DNA from: Flavobacterium sp. 90
Lineage (GTDB): Bacteria > Bacteroidota > Bacteroidia > Flavobacteriales > Flavobacteriaceae
Assembly (NCBI RefSeq): GCF_004339525.1
Contig: NZ_SMGE01000001.1
Span: forward strand, 6,262,001 to 6,326,000
DNA length: 64,000 bases
Direction: 5' to 3'
Part shown: positions 50,499 to 59,671 of the stretch, piece after piece
Layout: each line of letters opens with the position of its first letter
Position numbering within the stretch: position 1 is the first letter of the stretch
Notes under the pieces: model-generated
What the model saw: only the letters and a program-made list of their open reading frames with translations
Databases searched by the model: none
Told to the model about the DNA's origin: nothing
Translations under genes and position numbers: made by a program

Positions 50499-50603
50499 GT
50501 TTTACTTTGTAACTCAAAGTTCTTTTGATTTGCGTTAAATTATTTAAAAAAGATAGTTGACATAAAGCGTAATAAAGTACTTTTAGAGTTCAAAAATAAA
50601 AAG

Positions 50604-51290
50604 ATGAAAAAACAAAAATATCTGTTTCTGGGAATTACATTTCTACTAAGTTTTGGTCTTGCATTATTTATTGCAATGTCTGTTTTTCCGAATAATCCAT
50701 TTTCGAAAACGAAAAAAGAAAAAACAGAAAGTAGCGTACAAACTAAACTTAAAGATGGTGATATTATTTTTCAAACCTCACAATCTCCTCAATGTGAAGC
50801 GGTAAGAATTGCGACTAATTCAAAATTTTCTCATTGTGGAATTATCTACAATATAGACGGAAAATGGTTTGTCTTTGAGGCTGTTCAGCCTGTAAAACTG
50901 ACTCCGTTTGACGAATGGATTCAACACGGAAAAGACAATAAATATGTTGTAAAGCGATTAAAAAATGCAGATCAGCTTTTGACTCCAATTGTTGTGCAAA
51001 AGATGCAAAATTACAGTCAACAGTTTGATGGAAAACAATATGACTCTTATTTTGAATGGACTGATACAAGAATATATTGCTCTGAATTGGTTTGGAAAAT
51101 ATATAAGAATGCAACTGGTATTGAACTTTCAAAACTAAGAGAATTAAAAGACTTTAATTTAACTGACGCCCGGGTTCAAAAAATATTAAAGGAAAGATAT
51201 GGCAATAATATTCCGCTAGGAGAAAAAGTGGTCGCTCCTGTTGACCTTGCCGATTCGGATTTATTAAAAACTATTACAGACAACTATTAA
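50604..51290 (+). CDS. YiiX/YebB-like permuted NlpC/P60 cysteine hydrolase
   Basis: 228 residues. N-terminal membrane helix (about 7-28). Then the permuted papain-like domain, with His before Cys: KLKDGDIIFQTS, H77 in KFSHCGIIY, a Glu (E92) and nucleophile C159 in RIYCSELVWKIY. The YiiX group is anchored at the cell envelope and is thought to hydrolyse amide or lipid-linked bonds; the natural substrate is not established. It is followed by its own hairpin at 51307. Confidence 0.9.
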   Translation: MKKQKYLFLGITFLLSFGLALFIAMSVFPNNPFSKTKKEKTESSVQTKLKDGDIIFQTSQSPQCEAVRIATNSKFSHCGIIYNIDGKWFVFEAVQPVKLTPFDEWIQHGKDNKYVVKRLKNADQLLTPIVVQKMQNYSQQFDGKQYDSYFEWTDTRIYCSELVWKIYKNATGIELSKLRELKDFNLTDARVQKILKERYGNNIPLGEKVVAPVDLADSDLLKTITDNY

Positions 51291-51306
51291 GTTACTAAGA
51301 ATTATC

Positions 51307-51338
51307 AAAAAAGCTAATTCAGAACAATTGGCTTTTTT
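51307..51338 (+). terminator. Terminator of the YiiX-like gene
   Basis: AAAAAAGCTAATT (51307-51319) pairs with AATTGGCTTTTTT (51326-51338), with one T-G pair. Confidence 0.78.
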
Positions 51339-51385
51339 TATTTAGTATTTAACTTTGAATTTCAAAGAACTTTTAATTAAAAAAC

Positions 51386-51838
51386 ATGAAAGATATTCTT
51401 GTAGAAAAAATGTATGAATGGACTAGAAAACCGTATCAAAAATATTTCAAGAAAAATACCCCCTGGGAAATTGATCAATCAGAATTGCGTCAATATCCTA
51501 AAGAAAGTTTAGGATTTGGTTTAGGTGCTTTTCTGAATAAAAATCATTTTGATATTCAGCCAAAACTCGAAGACCATGATATTATTCATGTTCTGACCAA
51601 TACGGGAGTATCTGTTGTGGAAGAAATTGGAATGCAATATTATCTTTTAGGAAACGGAAAAAAAAGTCTCTATCTATTTGTCGTTATACTTTCCGGTACT
51701 CCGTTTTATCCGAATCAATTCTCTTACTTTTTACAACAATACAAAAGAGGAAAACAAGCGCTTCCGTTTTATTATCTGGATTTTTCAAAAATGCTATTTA
51801 CTTCAATTCACTCTATTCAGGAAACCTTTAAAATTTAA
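51386..51838 (+). CDS. Coq4-like protein
   Basis: 150 residues, helical. The sequence H64-D65-I-I-H68 followed by E80 fits the Coq4 metal motif HDxxH-x11-E. The surrounding text LEDHDIIHVLTNTGVSVVEEIGMQYYLLGNG resembles Coq4 as I recall it. In mitochondria and proteobacteria Coq4 acts in ubiquinone synthesis, but Flavobacteria use menaquinone, so the role here must differ or involve another polyprenyl or isoprenoid-like lipid. It is 4 bp before the small membrane-protein gene. Confidence 0.72.
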   Translation: MKDILVEKMYEWTRKPYQKYFKKNTPWEIDQSELRQYPKESLGFGLGAFLNKNHFDIQPKLEDHDIIHVLTNTGVSVVEEIGMQYYLLGNGKKSLYLFVVILSGTPFYPNQFSYFLQQYKRGKQALPFYYLDFSKMLFTSIHSIQETFKI

Positions 51839-51842
51839 ACTT

Positions 51843-52148
51843 ATGAAAACTATTATCGAAGAACCTTTTGAAGAAAAAAACGCCACCACATTAGCAGTTG
51901 GAACTCTTGTTATCGGTACAATTCTATTTATACTTTATATCGCTTCGAACGAAAGTCCAAACATTTTGATTATTGCATGGCCTTTTGCATTTTCGGCAAT
52001 AATGGTGAATCTAATTATGCTTATTCATTTGGCTGACAATTTTATAAAACGACCGAATGAAAGAAAATATATCCTCAACAAAATATTAATGCTATTGGTT
52101 AATATTCCTATTGTGTATTTATACTATAATATTGTAACGAAAATGTAG
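51843..52148 (+). CDS. Small membrane protein of unknown function
   Basis: 101 residues from ATG 51843; a longer frame reaching 51678 overlaps the Coq4-like gene and has no sense as protein. Three hydrophobic helices: about 16-34, 41-60 and 79-97. No named family recognised. It is directly coupled to the Coq4-like gene by a 4-bp gap, so a joint membrane-lipid role is possible. Confidence 0.72.
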   Translation: MKTIIEEPFEEKNATTLAVGTLVIGTILFILYIASNESPNILIIAWPFAFSAIMVNLIMLIHLADNFIKRPNERKYILNKILMLLVNIPIVYLYYNIVTKM

Positions 52149-52155
52149 CATAAAA

Positions 52156-52190
52156 AAAGCCTTCCGAGAAATCGAAAGGCTTTAATTTTT
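52156..52190. terminator. Bidirectional terminator between convergent genes
   Basis: AAAGCCTTCCGA (52156-52167), GAAA loop, TCGAAAGGCTTT (52172-52183) with one mismatch; A- and T-runs outside. Confidence 0.83.
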
Positions 52191-52205
52191 TATAAACTAA
52201 TTTGA

Positions 52206-53594
52206 TTAATTCGCTGATGGAAGAACAATTCCGTTTTGATCCATTAAATAAATTAATGAAGTCATTGTTGCTGCTCCAAGTTCTAATTCTCTTTTGTTTA
52301 TAGCATCAAACTTGTCATTTGCTGCATGGTGATAATCAAAGTAACGTTGTGAATCCGGCATTAAACCAGCTTTTACAATTGCTTTAGAAGTTAAATGTTC
52401 AATATCTGAACCACTGTGTCCTTTTATAAAAGTATTAACCAAATATGGTTCGAAAAAGTCTTTGTATCCTTGAATTTTCTTTAGGTTAGCATCGTCTGCT
52501 TCGATTGTAAATCCTCTTGGTGTAAATCCACCTGAATCACTTTCTAAAGCAAAAATATGGTTCTCCTTTTTCTCTTTAGAAACTTCTTCATATTTCGCTC
52601 CGCCTTTTCCGCCATTTTCTTCATTCATAAATAATACAACACGAATTGTATTTTTAGGTTTGTAGTTTAGGTTTTTAAGAATGCGAACTACTTCCATACT
52701 TTGCACTACTCCTGCTCCATCATCATGAGAACCATCGGCTAAATCCCAAGAATCTAAATGTCCTCCAACAACCATAATGTTCTCCGGAGTTACAGTTCCT
52801 GTTAATTCTCCAATTACGTTGTGTGATAATACATCCGGTAATGTCTCGCAAGATTGTTTGAAATAAAATTTCAGACTTGGATTATTTTTTAAAAGCTTAC
52901 TCAATAATTCAGCTCCATTTGTACTTATTGCTGCTGCCGGAATATATTGCTCTTTTGGCAAATCTCCGTAGCTTTGATTTCCTGTATGCGGAAAATCATC
53001 TAATCGTAGATTTAAAGAACGAACAATTGCTCCAACTGCGCCAAGTTTTGCAGCTTCCTCAGCTCCGCTTCTTCTTTGATCTCCTGCTTCTGAATAAGAT
53101 ATAAAAGTTGGTATATTTTCAGGATCCATTGGTCTGTTATAAAACACAATTTTACCTTTTACTTTATCTCCAAGCTCTTTTAATTCTTTGATGCTTTTTA
53201 CTTCGATTATCTCCGCTGTAATTCCAGTTTTTGGTGTTGCAACTGATGCTCCTAAAGCACAAATTGGCACAACTGTTTTTACTTTTCCGTCTAAAATATA
53301 AGCCGTTTCTTTTTCGCCACGAACCCAATGAGGTACCATAACTTCCTGCAAATATACTTTGTCAAGTCCTAGTGTTTCTAATTGTCTTTTTGTGTACTGA
53401 ACTGCTTCTTCGGCACTTGCAGAACCTGACAAACGGCTACCAATATCGTTAGACAAATATTCTAACCAACTGTAGCATTTTGCTTCGGTTAAGGCTTTTT
53501 TATAAAATAATTTAATGTTCTTTTCATCATTTGATTGTGCAAATGATGTCAATCCGTTTAAGACTAAAACAGTCAAAAGAATCGTTTTTTTCAT
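52206..53594 (-). CDS. Secreted M28-family metallopeptidase with PA insert
   Basis: 462 residues from ATG 53594, where the signal peptide (MKKTILLTVLVL...SFAQ) begins; the frame extends 13 codons further up without sense. A protease-associated (PA) domain lies at about 125-250 (GDKVKGKIVFYNR, GAVGAIVRSL, PAAAISTNGAELL). The M28 zinc site follows: VGGHLDSWDLADGSHDDGAG (His, Asp, Asp), MNEENGGKGG (catalytic and metal Glu), ESDSGG and DYHHAAND near the end. Likely a periplasmic aminopeptidase or carboxypeptidase for oligopeptides. It stands alone. Confidence 0.93.
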   Translation of the reverse strand: MKKTILLTVLVLNGLTSFAQSNDEKNIKLFYKKALTEAKCYSWLEYLSNDIGSRLSGSASAEEAVQYTKRQLETLGLDKVYLQEVMVPHWVRGEKETAYILDGKVKTVVPICALGASVATPKTGITAEIIEVKSIKELKELGDKVKGKIVFYNRPMDPENIPTFISYSEAGDQRRSGAEEAAKLGAVGAIVRSLNLRLDDFPHTGNQSYGDLPKEQYIPAAAISTNGAELLSKLLKNNPSLKFYFKQSCETLPDVLSHNVIGELTGTVTPENIMVVGGHLDSWDLADGSHDDGAGVVQSMEVVRILKNLNYKPKNTIRVVLFMNEENGGKGGAKYEEVSKEKKENHIFALESDSGGFTPRGFTIEADDANLKKIQGYKDFFEPYLVNTFIKGHSGSDIEHLTSKAIVKAGLMPDSQRYFDYHHAANDKFDAINKRELELGAATMTSLIYLMDQNGIVLPSAN

Positions 53595-53690
53595 GGTTTT
53601 TATAGCATTTTGGGTTGTAAGACAAAGGAACAAAATTCTTTAGAACTGCGACAGATTTTTCCGCACCTTTTTCTTAAAATAAAAACATAA

Positions 53691-55610
53691 TTATTTGACT
53701 TCTTTTAGTTTGTTTTTTTCTCCAATTCCATTTTCATTAAAAGCTTCTATTGTAAAATAATATTTAGTGCCTTTGTCTAAACCTCTAAAATCATAAGAGC
53801 TTTCATCATACACCATAATACTGTTGTACAATTTGTCAGGGCTTATTCCGTAATAAATATTATAACCAATTGCATCAGCTTGTCTTTTCCATGTAATCAT
53901 TGCATTTCGGGAGTCTTTTGCATTTCGATCTACTTTAAAATTCGAAACTGGTTTTGGTTTTTCTGATAAACCATTTCCAAAAACTCTAAAATCTGAAATC
54001 GCAAATAATCCCGAAGCATTATGAATATTCACCATCTTGATATAACGCGCTTTTATTGCTTTGGTTAATTCAACATAATCATGAGGAACATCTTTTGCAT
54101 TTTGAGATTTGTCGACAACCAATGTCCAATTTTCAGCATCATCAGACATGAATATTTTATATTGATAATAAATATCCATTGCTTTATTGTATTGCGTTGC
54201 TTTATGATCTGCATAATTAATCTGCAGGGCATTTATTTGCATTTGTCGGCCTAAATCAAGTTGAAGCCATTCACCCGGTTTATCTGTTTTTGCAGACCAA
54301 TAAGTCTGAATATTTTCATCGGTTAGATTATTAGCTCCGTAACAAAATTTCTCATAGACTTTTTTACCGCCATTATCCATTCTGTGGGTTTCTACTTCCA
54401 TGCATTCTTCTGATGAAGAAACGATTACTGGCTTTTTGTACGAAAGCAACATCCATCCTGAAGCAGCTCCTTTTTCCTGATTACGTCCAGAAGTTGGAAG
54501 CACAATCGGAAAATCTCCATAAGAAGTTATAGAATACATCACATCGTCTTTATCAAATCCCGCAGGAAACATATCGATACGACGTTCAAAACGGTCTTTT
54601 ATAGAAATTTTACAGGTTCCAGTATTCCAGTAATTTCCGTAATTATCTGCAAAGGTGTTTCCGTGTCCGGCACCAATTACAAATCCTCCGGGTTTATAAG
54701 ACATTGGATTATGTTTTTGATATGTAAATGGCCCAAGAGGATTATCTCCCACATGAACACCATTTGCATAACCTTTAAATTCAGTTGCCGGAGCTCCGTA
54801 TTGCATATAATATTTTCCGTTGTGTTTGGTCATCCACGCTCCTTCAATAAAATTTCCCCAAGGCGCTGGTTCCATATCATTATTTGGTCCAAAACGCTCC
54901 CAACCGTGATTTGCAGGATCTAAAATAGCCACTTCTTTTACCTGACCGTAAACTTTTTGAATATCTTCAACTTCAGTTGCTTTATATAATTCTGCATAAT
55001 CTGCTTGATTTCCTTTTGGTAACCATGTATTATAATCAACTTCTACACCAACAAGCGGCAATTTCCCACTTGATCCGTAGTACATATATACTTTTTTATC
55101 ATCATCCTGAAAAATCGCAGGATCCCAAGTTGGCAACATTGCTTTGTCTACGTGGCGTGTCCATCTTCCAGATTTTGGGTCAGCAGTTTTCCAGATTGGA
55201 TGATCTCTTTTCCACGTTGAACCAACATAAAATAAAGTATCATTTACAACCCACGCAGCCGGAGCACATTGATCATCGTCACCCGGTTGTCTTTGAAAAC
55301 TTCCGTAAACGAAATTCCAGTCTGACATATCTTTACTCCAGAAAAAACCTGCCTGATTGGTCGCAAATAAATAATATTCGCCTTTATAAGTAATAATTAC
55401 TGGATCTGCGCTCGAACGGCGCGATTCAGGAATTCCATTATGATTATGGGTTGTATAATTGTATCCAATATTAATTGGATTACAATATGTTGTTGCGGGT
55501 TTGTTTGGGTCAAACCATTCTGTTTTACCGGGAATGGTATTCTGTGCCAAAATATTAGTATTAAAACCAATAATTATCAGCAAAATGGGCACTAAATATA
55601 GTTTTTTCAT
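53691..55610 (-). CDS. GH43-like glycosidase with discoidin and Fn3 domains
   Basis: 639 residues with a signal peptide ending ILAQ. The five-bladed beta-propeller (about 40-390) has GH43-type acids: SADPVIITYKGEYYLFAT (Asp base), TWDPAIFQDDDKKVYMYYG (Asp) and NFIEGAWMTKHNGKYYMQY (Glu acid). An F5/8-type C (discoidin) carbohydrate-binding domain follows at about 410-545 (DENIQTYWSAKTDKPGEWLQLDLG, ARYIKMVNIHNASGLFAISDFRVFG), then an Fn3 domain to the end. It would cut or bind arabino-, xylo- or galacto-type sugars; substrate uncertain. The GDPD gene is 25 bp upstream and may share its transcript. Confidence 0.9.
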   Translation of the reverse strand: MKKLYLVPILLIIIGFNTNILAQNTIPGKTEWFDPNKPATTYCNPINIGYNYTTHNHNGIPESRRSSADPVIITYKGEYYLFATNQAGFFWSKDMSDWNFVYGSFQRQPGDDDQCAPAAWVVNDTLFYVGSTWKRDHPIWKTADPKSGRWTRHVDKAMLPTWDPAIFQDDDKKVYMYYGSSGKLPLVGVEVDYNTWLPKGNQADYAELYKATEVEDIQKVYGQVKEVAILDPANHGWERFGPNNDMEPAPWGNFIEGAWMTKHNGKYYMQYGAPATEFKGYANGVHVGDNPLGPFTYQKHNPMSYKPGGFVIGAGHGNTFADNYGNYWNTGTCKISIKDRFERRIDMFPAGFDKDDVMYSITSYGDFPIVLPTSGRNQEKGAASGWMLLSYKKPVIVSSSEECMEVETHRMDNGGKKVYEKFCYGANNLTDENIQTYWSAKTDKPGEWLQLDLGRQMQINALQINYADHKATQYNKAMDIYYQYKIFMSDDAENWTLVVDKSQNAKDVPHDYVELTKAIKARYIKMVNIHNASGLFAISDFRVFGNGLSEKPKPVSNFKVDRNAKDSRNAMITWKRQADAIGYNIYYGISPDKLYNSIMVYDESSYDFRGLDKGTKYYFTIEAFNENGIGEKNKLKEVK

Positions 55611-55635
55611 GATCTTGTTTTTTTGTAAAAAGAGG

Positions 55636-56421
55636 TTAATTCTTTTTATTTAATCTTTCATTGAGTAATTCCGGTTCATTGGTTGTGATGAAATCAAAAT
55701 TATTTCCGATAATCCAATCCATAACCTCAGCATCATTTACCGTCCAGACATTTAGCGTAATCTTATTATCTTTTGCTTCTTTTATCCATTCCGGATGCTT
55801 TTGAAAAACAGAATAATGGTAATCAATTCCAGAAATATTATCTTTTTTGACTTCGGCAGGGGATTTATTTCCTTCGAGATATTGCAATCCGGCTTTTGGA
55901 TCTAATTGCTGAATTTGCTTCAGAATTTCGTAGTCAAAACTTATATAACACGTTATTTTATCTGCTTTCAGTTTTTTGATTGTTTCAACTGTTTTTATGG
56001 CAGTTACTTTTCCTCTTTCTTTGCTTATTTCCGAAGGTTTTACTTCACAGACTAAAAGCGTTTTTTTATTGTTTCTTTTACCTTCTTTTATGTACTCGTA
56101 TAAAGTTGGCAACTTCTCTCCGTTTGAAAGTTTAGACTTTATTAGATCTGCATAATTTGTTTCCTCAATCAGCAATTTATTATAATGTGCATCGTGATTG
56201 ATTACAAGGGAATCATCGGCTGTTCTCCAAACGTCAAATTCTGAACCTGCAAGTTTTAAATCAATAGCATGTCTGAGAGAAGCAATCGAGTTTTCCGGAG
56301 AATTGTCCTTTTTCCATGCTCCTCTATGTGCTACAACAGCATTTTTACTGACATTACAAGACGAAAAAACAACCATCATCGACATTAAAAAAAGTCTTAC
56401 AGAAATTTTACTTTTATTCAT
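55636..56421 (-). CDS. Glycerophosphodiester phosphodiesterase-family lipoprotein
   Basis: 261 residues. Lipobox VFSSC (C22). GDPD motifs: VVAHRGAWKKDNSPENSIASLRHAI (His-Arg, Glu-Asn), SEFDVWRTADDSLVINHDAHYNKLL (metal Glu/Asp and catalytic His), LLVCEVKPS, and VWTVNDAEVMDWIIGNNFDFITTNEPELL near the C-terminus. It would hydrolyse glycerophosphodiesters to glycerol-3-phosphate at the envelope. It follows the GH3 terminator and precedes the GH43-like gene by 25 bp. Confidence 0.93.
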   Translation of the reverse strand: MNKSKISVRLFLMSMMVVFSSCNVSKNAVVAHRGAWKKDNSPENSIASLRHAIDLKLAGSEFDVWRTADDSLVINHDAHYNKLLIEETNYADLIKSKLSNGEKLPTLYEYIKEGKRNNKKTLLVCEVKPSEISKERGKVTAIKTVETIKKLKADKITCYISFDYEILKQIQQLDPKAGLQYLEGNKSPAEVKKDNISGIDYHYSVFQKHPEWIKEAKDNKITLNVWTVNDAEVMDWIIGNNFDFITTNEPELLNERLNKKN

Positions 56422-56463
56422 TAGATCGAAATTTAATTTATACTTTTTATAAAACTAAAGACT

Positions 56464-56499
56464 AAAAAAAAGCCCTTCGTCAACCAATTACGAAGGGCT
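56464..56499 (-). terminator. Terminator of the glucan-utilisation operon after GH3
   Basis: AGCCCTTCGT (56471-56480) pairs with ACGAAGGGCT (56490-56499); the A-run at 56464-56471 is a T-run on the minus strand. It separates the GH3 gene from the GDPD gene. Confidence 0.9.
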
Positions 56500-56519
56500 A
56501 ATTACAATAAATAAACCAA

Positions 56520-58820
56520 CTATTTAGCTAATTCAAAACTAACTTTCTTGTCGGCATTTGAATTTCCACCAACGAAAATATCAAACTGTCCAGGCTCTGC
56601 TACGAATTGTAAATCAGAGTTATAAAATTTTAAATCTTCAACTGTGATATCAAAAGTCACGGTTTGCTTCTCCCCTTTTTTAAGTGTAATTTTTTGGAAA
56701 TTTTTCAATTCTCTAACTGGTCTTGTTACTGAACCTACTAAATCTCTAATGTATAATTGAACGGTTTCTTTTCCGTCATAATTTCCTGTGTTTGCAACAT
56801 CAACAGTCACTTTCAATTTTCCGTTGAAATTCATTTTATCAGATGAAATTTTTAAGTTTGAATATTCAAAAGAAGTATAACTTAATCCGAAACCAAATGG
56901 GAATAATGGCTCGTTTCTTTCGTCAATATAATTAGATCTGAATTTTTCGAATTTACCTTCTGTATTAGAAAGTGGTCTTCCTGTATTTTTGTGTGCGTAA
57001 TAAATTGGCAATTGTCCAACGCTTCTTGGGAAAGTTGATGTCAATTTTCCAGAAGGATTTACATCTCCAAATAAAACATCAGCAATAGAATATCCTGCTT
57101 CTGATCCTGCGAACCAAACATTTAAAATAGCCGGAACAGTTTCGTTTTCTTCTTTAATAACTAACGGACGACCATCAAATAATACTAAAACAACTGGTTT
57201 TCCTGTTTTTAATAATGCATTTAATAAATCTTTTTGCGCTTGTGGAATTTCTAAATTCGTACGGCTGCTTGATTCTCCACTCATTTCTGCAGATTCTCCA
57301 AGTGCAGCAACAATTACATCTGATTGATTAGCAACTTTTAAAGCTTCTGCCAATAATTCTTCTTTTGAACGTCCATCACGGTGTAAAGTTTTACCAAACA
57401 TAGTTGCGTTTGTTTCAAAAGTTTCATCGTAATCTAAATTGCTCCCTTTTGCATATAATACTTTTGTAGAAGGTCCTGCTACTTCTTTGATTCCTGCTAA
57501 TAATGAGATAGCATTTTCCATTTTTGTAGCAACGCTCCAAGTTCCCGGCATATTTTCTTTGGCATCAGCCAATGGTCCGATTAAAGCAATTGTTCCAGAT
57601 TTTTTAAGTGGCAATACCTGACCTTGATTTTTTAATAAAACCAATGATTGTGCAGAGATTGATCTTGCTTCTTTTCTGCTGCTTGCTGTAAAAATCTCCG
57701 TTTTTGCTCTGTTAGCATCACAATATTTATATGGATCACTGAACAATCCTAAATCATATTTTGCTTCAAGGATAAGTTTTACTGCATTATCGATTGTTTC
57801 GATTGTTACTTTTTTCTCGTCTAAAGATTTTTTCAATGTTCCTAAGAAACCTTCTCCAACCATATCCATTTCTACACCTGCGTTAAGAGATAAAGCCGAA
57901 ACAGCTTGTAAATCTCCCATTCCATGTTCGATCATTTCAGGAATTCCGGTAAAATCTGTTACAACAAAACCTTTAAAACCCCATTGTTTTCTTAAAACAT
58001 CTGTCATTAACCATTTGTTTCCTGTTGCTGGAATTCCGTCAATTTCATTGAAAGAAGCCATTACAGAACCTACACCAGCATCAACTGCTGCTTTGTAAGG
58101 AGGGAAATAATCGTTGAACATTCTAATATGACTCATATCAACTGTGTTGTAATCACGTCCTGCTTCTGGCGCACCATAAAGAGCAAAGTGTTTTACACAT
58201 GCCATGATTGAGTTATTTTTAGAAAGATCGTGTTGTTGGTAACCGTTTACCATTGCTTTTGCAATTTGGCTTCCCAAATATGGATCTTCTCCTGAACCTT
58301 CAGAAACTCTTCCCCAACGAGGATCACGAGAAACGTCAACCATTGGAGAGAATGTCCAGTTAATACCGTCAGCACTAGCTTCTTGTGCAGCGATTTGAGC
58401 ACTTCTTTCGATTAAGCCCATATCCCAAGTACATGATAATCCTAACGGAATTGGGAATGTTGTTTCGTAACCGTGAATTACGTCCATACCAAAAATCAAT
58501 GGAATTTTTAAACGGCTTTTTTCAACTGCAATTTTTTGTACTTCTCTAATTTTTTGAACAGATTTAATATTGAATAAACCTCCTACCTTACCTTCAGCAA
58601 TTTTTTTTGCCACATCAGAACTGTTTGCTTGTCCTGTCGTAATATCTCCAGAAGTTGGTAAATTAAGCTGCCCTAATTTTTCGTCTAATGTCATTTTTGA
58701 CAATAGTTCTGCTACAAACTCTGATCTTGGTTTAATTTTTACTGTAGTTTTAGTGGTCTTTTTTTGAGCATAACCCAAAACAGCACATCCTAAAAAAAGT
58801 AAGACTAATTTGTTTTTCAT
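56520..58820 (-). CDS. GH3 beta-glucosidase (BglX-type)
   Basis: 766 residues with a signal peptide ending GYAQ. TIM-barrel domain with GMDVIHGYETTFPIPLG, SRDPRWGRVSEGSGEDPYL, CVKHFALYGAPEAGRDYN and nucleophile D289 in GFVVTDFTGIP; then an alpha/beta sandwich with AALGESAEMSGESSSRT (acid/base region) and a C-terminal Fn3-like domain (PFGFGLSYTSFEY, VRELKNFQKI). Periplasmic, exo-acting: releases glucose from the non-reducing end of beta-gluco-oligosaccharides. It is the last gene of the susC-susD-GH144-esterase-GH3 cluster. A heptamer repeat lies in the 136-bp gap ahead of it. Confidence 0.94.
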   Translation of the reverse strand: MKNKLVLLFLGCAVLGYAQKKTTKTTVKIKPRSEFVAELLSKMTLDEKLGQLNLPTSGDITTGQANSSDVAKKIAEGKVGGLFNIKSVQKIREVQKIAVEKSRLKIPLIFGMDVIHGYETTFPIPLGLSCTWDMGLIERSAQIAAQEASADGINWTFSPMVDVSRDPRWGRVSEGSGEDPYLGSQIAKAMVNGYQQHDLSKNNSIMACVKHFALYGAPEAGRDYNTVDMSHIRMFNDYFPPYKAAVDAGVGSVMASFNEIDGIPATGNKWLMTDVLRKQWGFKGFVVTDFTGIPEMIEHGMGDLQAVSALSLNAGVEMDMVGEGFLGTLKKSLDEKKVTIETIDNAVKLILEAKYDLGLFSDPYKYCDANRAKTEIFTASSRKEARSISAQSLVLLKNQGQVLPLKKSGTIALIGPLADAKENMPGTWSVATKMENAISLLAGIKEVAGPSTKVLYAKGSNLDYDETFETNATMFGKTLHRDGRSKEELLAEALKVANQSDVIVAALGESAEMSGESSSRTNLEIPQAQKDLLNALLKTGKPVVLVLFDGRPLVIKEENETVPAILNVWFAGSEAGYSIADVLFGDVNPSGKLTSTFPRSVGQLPIYYAHKNTGRPLSNTEGKFEKFRSNYIDERNEPLFPFGFGLSYTSFEYSNLKISSDKMNFNGKLKVTVDVANTGNYDGKETVQLYIRDLVGSVTRPVRELKNFQKITLKKGEKQTVTFDITVEDLKFYNSDLQFVAEPGQFDIFVGGNSNADKKVSFELAK

Positions 58821-58903
58821 GTGTATTTAATATTTGCATTTATAATGGAGGATGGAATCACTTTTCTTCGTTTTATTTCTAAATTGAAATCATAGCAACT
58901 TCA

Positions 58904-58959
58904 TTCTATATTCTATTTTCTTTTTTCTATTTTCTATTTTCTATATTCTATATTCTTTA
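58904..58959. repeat. Heptamer tandem repeat, eight units, between esterase and GH3
   Basis: TTCTATA, TTCTATT, TTCTTTT, TTCTATT, TTCTATT, TTCTATA, TTCTATA, TTCTTTA: eight units in strict 7-bp phase. The last unit contains the esterase stop codon (TAA on the minus strand at 58959-58957). Its position upstream of GH3 means copy number could alter spacing of any promoter there. Confidence 0.9.
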
Positions 58960-59670
58960 TTTCTTCGAGTTCGTTTTTATCTGTTTAAACATCCAGTCAT
59001 AAATTTCGGGATTGTCATAAACTCGTGTCCAACTATCGTGACCTGCATCATCAAAAATGGTCAATTGAACATCTTTGGCATTGCACTTTTTTAATTCCTT
59101 GTAAATTGTTATGGCGTAATCTACTTTTACTACATCGTCTAATAATCCATGAAAAATCCTCGTTGGAATATTAGCAATCTTACAAGCACTTTCTAATTCA
59201 ATCAAATCAACAAAGCCCGAAATTGGGACAATTGCTGCAAACTTATCCGGATATGATAATGCCAGATTCCATGCCGCCCAACCTCCGGAACTTAATCCGG
59301 TGACATATATTCTGTTAGAATCGATTTTATTCTCTTTTTGAATTTTTAAAATCAATTCATTGATAGATTCTATATCCCAATTTTCATCTGATTTACATTG
59401 CGGAGCCAAAACATAAGCATCTAATGAGTGTGTTTTTAAATACTTTAAAGGGCCGTTGATTTTTACTTTTTCAATGTCTGTCCCTTTTTCACCATCTCCC
59501 GAAATAAAAACTATTAATGGCTTATTCTCTTTTGTATTGGCAGGTTTATGTAACGCATAACCTAATTCATGCTTTACAATTACCTCAGTTTTTATTGTTC
59601 CCGTTGATTCACTTTGCGCAAATGCCAACGCAGAAAATAATACTGCAATTAATGCAAATTTATATCTCAT
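58957..59670 (-). CDS. Secreted alpha/beta hydrolase (feruloyl esterase/PHB depolymerase-like)
   Basis: 237 residues from ATG 59670, one base after the stop of the upstream glucanase; an ATG at 59682 would add four residues and overlap that gene. Signal peptide ends LAFAQ. Catalytic serine in GLSSGGW (nucleophile elbow), acid in HGLLDDVV, His in DDAGHDSW. The family covers acyl-esterases and depolymerase-like hydrolases, and probably removes acyl groups from the polysaccharide so that glycosidases can act. Substrate unknown. Translationally coupled to the GH144 gene. Confidence 0.88.
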   Translation of the reverse strand: MRYKFALIAVLFSALAFAQSESTGTIKTEVIVKHELGYALHKPANTKENKPLIVFISGDGEKGTDIEKVKINGPLKYLKTHSLDAYVLAPQCKSDENWDIESINELILKIQKENKIDSNRIYVTGLSSGGWAAWNLALSYPDKFAAIVPISGFVDLIELESACKIANIPTRIFHGLLDDVVKVDYAITIYKELKKCNAKDVQLTIFDDAGHDSWTRVYDNPEIYDWMFKQIKTNSKK

Positions 59671-59671
59671 C

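Noticed and set aside
51678..51842. Longer frame for the small membrane protein, overlapping the Coq4-like gene
   Set aside because: The upstream part is an out-of-frame shadow of the Coq4-like gene; ATG 51843 follows that gene by 4 bp and gives a clean three-helix protein.
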